Below are positions 57,979 to 64,000 of a stretch of 64,000 nucleotides of DNA, in pieces. The first letter of the stretch is position 1. Every line of letters starts with the position of its first letter. Source of the DNA: Prevotellaceae bacterium UBA4301 (lineage in GTDB: Bacteria; Bacteroidota; Bacteroidia; Bacteroidales; Bacteroidaceae). A program made the position numbers and the translations under genes. The notes below the pieces were generated by a model. That model did not search any database and was not told where the DNA came from. It was given only the letters and a program-made list of their open reading frames with translations. The stretch spans positions 35,406 through 99,405 of the forward strand of contig DGUV01000074.1 in the NCBI GenBank assembly GCA_002395775.1, read 5' to 3'.

Positions 57979-58303
57979 ACTGATTATGAGCAAGAAAACG
58001 CTCTTTCCAGCAACGGGCAACCCTACAGAGCCCCTTTTGTTGCCCGACTTGTTGCCCAGCGGGGAAATGTTTGCTGGAGCCGGGCAGAGGCCGTAACTTT
58101 GCAGTGGGGTTTAAAAAGGGGTTAAGGACCTTAAGACGTTGCATTTTGGCAACAAGGAAAAGAGCAATGTGCGCGAAGTCATGTTCTCATGCATCGGCAA
58201 AAATAAAAAATGTTCCTTGCTACTTGCATCGTTCCCCGCTTATTCGAACTTTGACACTTCGTGTCGAAGATACTCTCGCTCGACAAAAAATAAAAGAGTT
58301 TAT

Positions 58304-58334
58304 TTTGTTCTGTCCTCGCTTATTCGTATCTTTG
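58304..58334 (+). promoter_or_regulatory. Promoter of putA
   Basis: TTTG (58304-58307), 19-nt spacer, TATCTTTG (58327-58334), consensus. The ATG is 50 nt on. A degenerate copy of the same CGCTTATTCG-ACTTTG string is about 80 bp upstream. Confidence 0.85.
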
Positions 58335-58384
58335 TGAGCGAACTACGAAAAAAATGACCTTTCTAAACCTCAAAAACTACTGCT

Positions 58385-61300
58385 ATGGCTGAACAGAAAT
58401 TGCCGACCATCGAGGAGGTGTTCTCCTGGATGAGGAAACTCTACGACGAGAGTTATTCGGGCCTGACCAAACTGGAGAAGAGCGAACAACACATGTACGG
58501 AACCATGGTGACCACGCCGACGGACAAGAAGTTCATGGTACGCATGCTGGACGAGACGAGCCAGATTCGCGACCGACAGAAACTGGCGCTGCGCGTGAAG
58601 GAGCTCATCGACCAATATGGAATTCCGCGATTTCTGGGGCCCACGGACCATGCCCTGTTCTGGATGTACCAGAAGTTTGCCTACACGCCGTTGTTCAACT
58701 GGGCTGCGGTGCCCATCATCAAGTGGAGGCTGCGCCGCGACACCAGCCGCGTCATCATCAATGCTGCGCGCCCCAGTCTGACGGAGCACCTGGCTACGCG
58801 ATTCGAGGAGAACATCGGGCAGAACGTGAACCTGCTGGGCGAGGTGGTGCTGGGCAACGAGGAGGCAGAGAAGCGCTACCAGTCGTACCTGGAGGCCCTA
58901 AAGGAACCGGACATCAACTACATCTCAGTGAAGATTTCGGGCATCTACGCCCAGACTCATGCGCTGAACTACAAGGAGAGTTTCCCCGAACTGATGCGTC
59001 GCATGTCGGAACTCTACCAGACGGCCATCGACCATCCCTACACGGATGCCGAGGGGGTGACGAAACCGAAGTTCATCAACCTGGACATGGAGGAATACAA
59101 GGATGCACACCTGACGATGAAGCTGTTCAAGGACGTGCTGTCGCTGCCCCAGTTCAAGGACTACGAGGCGGGCATTGTGGTGCAGGCCTACCTGCCCGAC
59201 GCATGGGGATTTCAGACAGAACTGCTGGAGTTTGCCCACAAGCGCGTAGCAGAGGGCGGGGCTCCCATAAAGATGCGCATAGTGAAGGGGTGTAACCTGG
59301 ACATGGAGAACATCGTGAGCGACCTACGCGGATGGCCCAACCCCGTGCGCAAGAGCAAGACGGAGGTGGACGCTAACTACCTGCACATCATAGAGCGCGG
59401 ACTGAAGCCGGAGAACGCACGCGTGCTGCACATAGGCATGGCCTCGCACAACCTGTTCACCATCTCCTATGCCTACCTGCTGACGCAGATGTACCAAACA
59501 CCGAAGGACTGCTTCTGCTTTGAGATGCTAGAGGGCATGGCCAACCACGTGTGGAGGGCTCAAAGGAAACTGGGGAACCACGTCATCCTGTACACGCCGG
59601 TGGTGAAGAAGGAGCATTTCCTGAACGCCATCTCCTACCTGGTGCGGCGCATGGACGAGAATACGGCTCCCGACAACTTCCTCACTCACAGCTTCTCGCT
59701 GAAGCCTGACACGAAGGAGTGGCGGGAACTGCAGCAACAGTTCATCGATGCCTACAACATGAAGGACCATCTCGACCACACGCCTACTCGTACGCAGGAC
59801 CGCAACCTTCCCTACGTGGGCCAGGAGCCAAGGGACGAGATGGAGAATGAACCGGACACAGACTTCGACCGCTTCTGCAACCAGCAATGGGTGGAGAGGA
59901 TATTTGCAAAATGGAAGTCGGAGGGCCACGCCGCCGACCACGAGGCTGCATGGGGCGACTGGAAGCCCAGCGACGTGCTACCGACGCAGGTGGGTGACGA
60001 ACTGACGTTCAATGCCGACCGTGCCCGATACTACGACCGCTCGCAGGAGGGCGACGTGCTGGTGTGCGAGATGTCAAGAGCCAACAGGGCTCAGACGGAG
60101 CGGATACTGGCCATTGCAGATGCCGACCCGGGAGGATGGCGCAGGACTTCCGTCGAGGAGCGGCACCGCATCATGTACCGGGCAGCCAATATCCTGGGCC
60201 AGATGCGCGGCGACCTCTGCGGGTCGATGTGCGCCATCACGGGCAAGACCATCGAGGAGGCCGACGTGGAGGTGTCGGAGGCCATAGACTATTGCCGCTT
60301 CTACACGACCACAATGAAGAAGTTCGAGGCGCTGCCCGACATCGAGATGCGGGCCAAGGGGGCCGTGCTCGTGCTGTCGCCATGGAACTTCCCGTGCGCC
60401 ATTCCCTGCGGAGGGGTGGTGGCTGCCTTGGCCAGTGGCAATACGTGCATCCTGAAACCTGCCACCGTAGCCGCGCCCGTGGCCTGGCTCTTTGCCAAGG
60501 CGTTCTGGGAGGCTGGTGTGCCCAGAGAGACGCTGCAGGTGGTCATCACCGACCGCGAGGCCACGCCGCTGCTCACCTCCTCGCCTGTCGTCAAGCACAT
60601 CATTCTCACGGGAGGCACGGAGACGGCCCAGACCATCGCCCATGCCAATCCGCGTAAACCGCTTTCGGCCGAGACGGGAGGCAAGAATGTCATCATCCTC
60701 TCGGCCAAGGGCGACCGCGACCATGCCATCATGAATGCCTGCCGCTCGGCCTTCGGGAATGCCGGACAGAAGTGCTCGGCCTGCTCGCTGCTGCTCGTCG
60801 AACGGTCGGTCTATAACAACCCTGAATTCTTTGAGAAACTGAAGGACTGCGCCTCGTCGCTGAAGGTGGGCGGCGTATGGAACGCCGGCAACATCGTAGG
60901 CCCCATGATTACAAATCAGAACGACAAGCTGGAACGGGCCTTCCACCTGGAACCCGGCGAGCGCTGGCTCATCGCTCCGGAGTTTGTGGATGAGAAGAAG
61001 TTCATCCTCCGCCCCACGGTGAAGGTGGGCGTGAAACCCGAGTCCTTCACCTTCCGCACCGAATTGTTTGCCCCGCTGCTGGCCGTGGCACCGTACGACA
61101 CGCTGGAACAGGCCGTCGAACTGGTCAACGGTCTCGACTACGGACTCACCTCGGGTTTGCAGTCGCTCGACGAACAGGAACAGCGCTACTGGAAAAACCA
61201 CATCCAGGCGGGCAACCTCTACATCAACCGAGGCATCACGGGGGCCGTGGTCAACCGTCAACCCTTTGGTGGCATGAAACTCTCTGCCTTTGGTCCTGGT

Positions 61301-61873
61301 CTGAAAGCCGGTGGTCCCAATTATGTGGCTCAGTTTATGACCATTACCGACCGCGAAGGCTCCACCACAGACTTCCGTGCATCTTATGCCGAATGGTACG
61401 AACGCGAGTTCCGCCACGCCCGCAACATTCAACCCAAGATCCGTGGTGAGCAGAATGTCTTCCGCTATCTGCCTCTGGCAGGCGGCATGGTGCTCCGGCT
61501 CTTCGGCGACGAGGCTCTCGAACAAGTGGAGATGGTGGCCCTTGCAGCCCGGACGGTGGGCACTCCGCTCACCATATCGGCCGCTGCCGACCATCCGCTA
61601 CTCCCCAGCCTGCAGAACCTAGGCGCGGGGGTGGTCACGGAGAATCTGGCTGCATTCTGCGAGAGCATCAAACGCTTCGAGCGCATCCGCACCATCTCGC
61701 GCCAGGTGCCCGACGTAGTGTTCGAGGCTGCAGTGAATTGCGACAAGTACATCGCACAATCGGCTCCCGTGCGCAACGGCCGCATCGAACTGGCCCTGTA
61801 CATCAAGGAGCAGTCCATCTCCAACGAGTATCACCGTTATGGTTCTCAAATCGAGGTGCCTGCTGTGGAGTAA
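58385..61873 (+). CDS. putA: Bifunctional proline dehydrogenase / pyrroline-5-carboxylate dehydrogenase
   Basis: A 1162-residue PutA-type enzyme oxidising proline to glutamate. N-terminal FAD-dependent proline dehydrogenase (residues about 80-480; VKISGIYAQTHAL, RIVKGCNLDMEN, GMASHNLF and YTPVVKKEHF). Then an aldehyde dehydrogenase domain (about 560-1030): SPWNFPCAIPCGGVVAAL, LSAETGGKNVIIL (catalytic Glu near 766) and NAGQKCSACSLLLVE (catalytic Cys near 797). No DNA-binding N-terminal ribbon-helix-helix, so it is not a self-regulator as in E. coli. The C-terminal 100 residues are a typical PutA extension. Followed by rhaB after a short AT-rich spacer. Confidence 0.95.
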   Translation: MAEQKLPTIEEVFSWMRKLYDESYSGLTKLEKSEQHMYGTMVTTPTDKKFMVRMLDETSQIRDRQKLALRVKELIDQYGIPRFLGPTDHALFWMYQKFAYTPLFNWAAVPIIKWRLRRDTSRVIINAARPSLTEHLATRFEENIGQNVNLLGEVVLGNEEAEKRYQSYLEALKEPDINYISVKISGIYAQTHALNYKESFPELMRRMSELYQTAIDHPYTDAEGVTKPKFINLDMEEYKDAHLTMKLFKDVLSLPQFKDYEAGIVVQAYLPDAWGFQTELLEFAHKRVAEGGAPIKMRIVKGCNLDMENIVSDLRGWPNPVRKSKTEVDANYLHIIERGLKPENARVLHIGMASHNLFTISYAYLLTQMYQTPKDCFCFEMLEGMANHVWRAQRKLGNHVILYTPVVKKEHFLNAISYLVRRMDENTAPDNFLTHSFSLKPDTKEWRELQQQFIDAYNMKDHLDHTPTRTQDRNLPYVGQEPRDEMENEPDTDFDRFCNQQWVERIFAKWKSEGHAADHEAAWGDWKPSDVLPTQVGDELTFNADRARYYDRSQEGDVLVCEMSRANRAQTERILAIADADPGGWRRTSVEERHRIMYRAANILGQMRGDLCGSMCAITGKTIEEADVEVSEAIDYCRFYTTTMKKFEALPDIEMRAKGAVLVLSPWNFPCAIPCGGVVAALASGNTCILKPATVAAPVAWLFAKAFWEAGVPRETLQVVITDREATPLLTSSPVVKHIILTGGTETAQTIAHANPRKPLSAETGGKNVIILSAKGDRDHAIMNACRSAFGNAGQKCSACSLLLVERSVYNNPEFFEKLKDCASSLKVGGVWNAGNIVGPMITNQNDKLERAFHLEPGERWLIAPEFVDEKKFILRPTVKVGVKPESFTFRTELFAPLLAVAPYDTLEQAVELVNGLDYGLTSGLQSLDEQEQRYWKNHIQAGNLYINRGITGAVVNRQPFGGMKLSAFGPGLKAGGPNYVAQFMTITDREGSTTDFRASYAEWYEREFRHARNIQPKIRGEQNVFRYLPLAGGMVLRLFGDEALEQVEMVALAARTVGTPLTISAAADHPLLPSLQNLGAGVVTENLAAFCESIKRFERIRTISRQVPDVVFEAAVNCDKYIAQSAPVRNGRIELALYIKEQSISNEYHRYGSQIEVPAVE

Positions 61874-61925
61874 TGGTTAACGTTTAAAGTTTAACGTTTA
61901 ATGGTTAATGCTTAATAGTCAATCA

Positions 61926-63386
61926 ATGAAATATTTCCTTGCCGTTGACCTCGGGGCCACAAGTGGCCGCACAGTCCTTTCGGCCTTCGACGGCCAGCAC
62001 GTAGAGATGCGCGAGTTCACCCGTTTCAAGAATCCCCAGATTCCCATCTCGGGCCACCTCTTCTGGGACCTTCCCCATCTGTATAACGAGATTCTCCTGG
62101 CCCTACGGAAGGTGAAGGAGGAGAACATCCAGCTGACCTCGATAGGCATCGACACCTGGGGGTGCGACTTCGCCTTCTTCGGCAAGGACGGCCAACTGCT
62201 GGGCTTACCTTACTGCTATCGCGACAGCCATACCGACGGGGCCGTGGAGCGCTTCTTTGCCGACCACATGCCGGCCCGCGAACTGTACGAACGCACCGGC
62301 ATCCAGTTCATGCCCTTCAATTCGCTCTTCCAGCTGGAGACGCTACAGCGCAACGGCTGCGTGGCCCTAAAGGATGCCGAGAAGGTGCTGTTCATCCCCG
62401 ATGCGCTGACCTACATGCTCACGGGCGAGGCCGTATGCGAATACACCGTGCTGAGCACCAGCCAGATGCTGAACCCGAAGACGGGCGACATCGACGAACA
62501 GCTGTTGCATCTGTTGCGACTGAGCCGCAAACAATTCGGTCCGCTGGTGCAGCCCGGACACATGGCCGGCGTGCTGAGCGAACAGGTGCAGGCAGCCACG
62601 GGAGTTGGTGCGGTGCCGGTGGTGTGCGTGGGCGGTCACGATACGGCATCGGCAGTGGCAGCCGTTCCGGCCGAGGACGAGGAATATGCCTACCTCTCGT
62701 GCGGAACATGGTCGTTGCTGGGCATCGAGAGCCGACATGCCATCATCACGGACAAGAGTTTTGAATATAACTTCACCAACGAGGGCGGACTGGACGGCAC
62801 CACGCGCTTCCTGAAGAACATCTGCGGACTGTGGCTCTTCGAGAACTGCCGCAAGGAGTTCCGCGACGTGCCTGCCGACGTGAACGAACTGAACGCCCTG
62901 TGCCACACCTCCACCTTCGACGGACTCATTCAGCCCGACGACCCCCTCTTTGCCCATCCCGACAGCATGACGGCGGCCATCCGCGAGTTCTGCCAGCGCA
63001 CGGGACAGGCCCTGCCCCAGGTGCCAGCCGACTACGTGCGCTGCATCTTCCGTTCGCTGGCTCTGCGCTATCGCCAGGTGCTGGAAATTCTCGATGGAAT
63101 GGCCGATTTCTTGATTCGCCGGCTCCATGTCATCGGTGGCGGTTCGCTCAACAAACATCTGATGCAGTGGACGGCCGACGCCACAGGACTCAACGTCATT
63201 GCCGGTCCGTCGGAAGGCACGGCGCTGGGCAACACACTGGTGCAGGTGAAGGCCGACGGCGGCGTGGCCTCGCTGCCCGAAATGCGGCGCATCGTCACCC
63301 GCAGCGTGGAACTGAAGACCTACGAGCCGCACCACACCGCAGCGTGGGACGAGGCCTACAAGCGTTTCCTCGAAATATCGAAATAA
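61926..63386 (+). CDS. rhaB: Rhamnulokinase-like FGGY sugar kinase
   Basis: A 486-residue FGGY-family kinase that phosphorylates L-rhamnulose (or a close ketose such as L-fuculose) with ATP. Seen: VDLGATSGRTVLSAF at the N-terminus, GIDTWGCDFAFFG near 73, VGGHDTASAVAAVP near 238, SCGTWSLLGIE near 260, and VIGGGSLNKHLMQW near 403 (adenosine motif). The RhaB form ATSGR is seen rather than the general FGGY pattern. ATG 61926 is preferred over TTG 61908. The downstream gene is an isomerase of the same route. Confidence 0.85.
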   Translation: MKYFLAVDLGATSGRTVLSAFDGQHVEMREFTRFKNPQIPISGHLFWDLPHLYNEILLALRKVKEENIQLTSIGIDTWGCDFAFFGKDGQLLGLPYCYRDSHTDGAVERFFADHMPARELYERTGIQFMPFNSLFQLETLQRNGCVALKDAEKVLFIPDALTYMLTGEAVCEYTVLSTSQMLNPKTGDIDEQLLHLLRLSRKQFGPLVQPGHMAGVLSEQVQAATGVGAVPVVCVGGHDTASAVAAVPAEDEEYAYLSCGTWSLLGIESRHAIITDKSFEYNFTNEGGLDGTTRFLKNICGLWLFENCRKEFRDVPADVNELNALCHTSTFDGLIQPDDPLFAHPDSMTAAIREFCQRTGQALPQVPADYVRCIFRSLALRYRQVLEILDGMADFLIRRLHVIGGGSLNKHLMQWTADATGLNVIAGPSEGTALGNTLVQVKADGGVASLPEMRRIVTRSVELKTYEPHHTAAWDEAYKRFLEISK

Positions 63387-63413
63387 AGTAATAACACTAT
63401 AACGAACAAGATT

Positions 63414-64000
63414 ATGGCAAAACCTTTAGTTGAAACCAAAGCCCGCGTGGGCGTGTTCTCCATCGCCTTGCAGGCCTATCTCCCACAGTTCCCTCAACTC
63501 GTGCCCGAGTTCGAGGCCCAGTATGCAGCCTTCAAGAAGACGCTGCCCGACAGCATAGAAATCATCGACGGCGGCATGGTCACCACCAAAGAGCAGTCGA
63601 TGGCTGCTGGCGACAAGTTCCGCGCTGCCGACGTTGACCTGGTCATCCTGCAGATGCTCACCTACTGCACCTCTTACAATATGTTGCCCGCCGTGCGCGA
63701 CCTGGACGTACCCGTGGTCATCGTGAACGTGCAGAAGAAACTGGCTCCGGACTATGCCAAGACGGACATACCCACCTGGCTGGGCGAACTCTATGCCTGC
63801 GGTGCCATCGGCGAGATGGTGGCCGACCTCAACCGGGCTGGCAAGCGTTCGGCCGTCATCACCGGCGTGGTGGAGGGCGGTGACCCCGAGGTGCAGCATG
63901 AAATCGAGGACTGGTGCCGTGCTGCTCAGGTGCGCCGCCGCTTCCGCGACACCAACATTGCACAGATCGGTCGTCCCTATCCCGGCATGATGGACCTCTA
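63414..64000 (+). CDS. L-fucose/L-arabinose isomerase-family protein (partial, 3' cut)
   Basis: The first 195 codons of a sugar isomerase of the L-fucose/L-arabinose isomerase superfamily (COG2407 type), cut by the window end. Seen: GVFSIALQAYLPQFP near residue 13, DLVILQMLTYCTSYNMLP near 75 and VEGGDPEVQHEIEDW near 155, matching Bacteroidales homologs that sit after a RhaB-like kinase. It is not RhaI (different N-terminus) and not classical FucI. Probably converts a 6-deoxyaldose to its ketose for the kinase upstream. 27 nt after rhaB, so probably the same operon. Confidence 0.7.
   Translation, partial: MAKPLVETKARVGVFSIALQAYLPQFPQLVPEFEAQYAAFKKTLPDSIEIIDGGMVTTKEQSMAAGDKFRAADVDLVILQMLTYCTSYNMLPAVRDLDVPVVIVNVQKKLAPDYAKTDIPTWLGELYACGAIGEMVADLNRAGKRSAVITGVVEGGDPEVQHEIEDWCRAAQVRRRFRDTNIAQIGRPYPGMMDL

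Larger units (their letters stand above)
57397..58384. other. Gene-poor segment with inverted repeats
   Basis: No reading frame here looks protein-like. It holds a GGGCG/CGCCC hairpin with a T5 run (57501-57519, plus strand), a minus-strand TAACTTTG (57625-57632), a 15-bp inverted repeat at 57677-57713, a 28-bp inverted repeat at 57839-57978 with an A/T-only inner palindrome, a second GGGCAAC/GTTGCCC pair near 58014-58046, a plus-strand TAACTTTG (58094-58101) with no gene behind it, and then the putA promoter. With the HU-HIG remnant it looks like a decayed second copy of the accessory locus of region 2. Confidence 0.6.

Noticed and set aside
60074..61594. 506-codon minus-strand frame opposite putA
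   Set aside because: Shadow of the aldehyde dehydrogenase domain, whose catalytic motifs are on the plus strand.

Overview
The window is a chromosomal segment from a Bacteroidales bacterium, most likely Prevotella or a close relative. Evidence: Bacteroidetes-type promoters (TTTG about 19-20 nt before TAnnTTTG); the conserved blocks parA-parB-DUF5683-mltD-rel and porG-uppS-bamA-skp-murI; large secreted proteins ending in a type IX secretion (T9SS) tail; HU-HIG and DUF4248 proteins; and a PutA-type proline catabolic enzyme. No rRNA, transposase, integrase or CRISPR array is visible.

Region 1 (1-18.4 kb, + strand) is an exopolysaccharide/capsule operon that begins upstream of the window. It holds an AlgI-like MBOAT acyltransferase with an SGNH partner, an integral-membrane acyltransferase, a Wzx-type flippase, a CapA-type phosphatase, a Wzy-type polymerase, a TupA-like ATP-grasp protein, three GT4 glycosyltransferases, a hexapeptide acetyltransferase, a PglC-like initiating phosphoglycosyl transferase and a PglD/NeuD-like acyltransferase. 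Next come an acyl carrier protein, a KASIII-like synthase with an intact C-H-N triad, an SDR reductase and a QueC-like PP-loop protein, and then a PglE-like sugar aminotransferase. The ACP to aminotransferase stretch looks like a dedicated system for making an unusual acyl group and attaching it to a 4-amino sugar. It is the best candidate here for undescribed chemistry. The operon is visibly AT-rich up to about 16.9 kb, then changes abruptly.

Region 2 (18.4-21.8 kb) is the accessory tail of that locus: amidase, HU-HIG protein and DUF4248 protein (minus), then a WbuC cupin and a nucleotidyltransferase-like protein (plus). An 11-bp tandem array lies between the amidase and HU genes.

Region 3 (21.8-43.7 kb) is core genome. 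It includes stringent response (rel), murein lytic transglycosylase, chromosome partitioning (parAB), surE, lpxB, fucO, murI, three tandem Skp/OmpH chaperones, bamA, uppS, porG, a DUF6242 lipoprotein, ribD, prmC, recX, pyrE, a START-like protein, a four-cysteine lipoprotein and tRNA-Leu(UAA). The Skp, BamA, UppS and PorG genes together concern envelope assembly. PorG also ties the region to T9SS and its probable cargo in region 4.

Region 4 (43.7-64 kb) has two giant paralogous T9SS cargo proteins, rsmA, a flippase-like membrane protein, a 1316-residue fusion (glycosyltransferase, HIT-type phosphorylase, SpoIID/LytB), a roughly 1-kb gene-poor segment with a truncated HU-HIG gene and strong inverted repeats, putA, rhaB and a sugar isomerase gene cut by the window end.

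A theme across the window is short repetitive DNA inside reading frames. A GC-rich palindromic element occurs between genes, in frame in the PglC-like gene, and as an inverted pair (REPIN-like) in frame in the 1316-residue fusion. AT-rich intergenic-type repeats also appear in frame in the aminotransferase, one GT4 and one Skp signal peptide.
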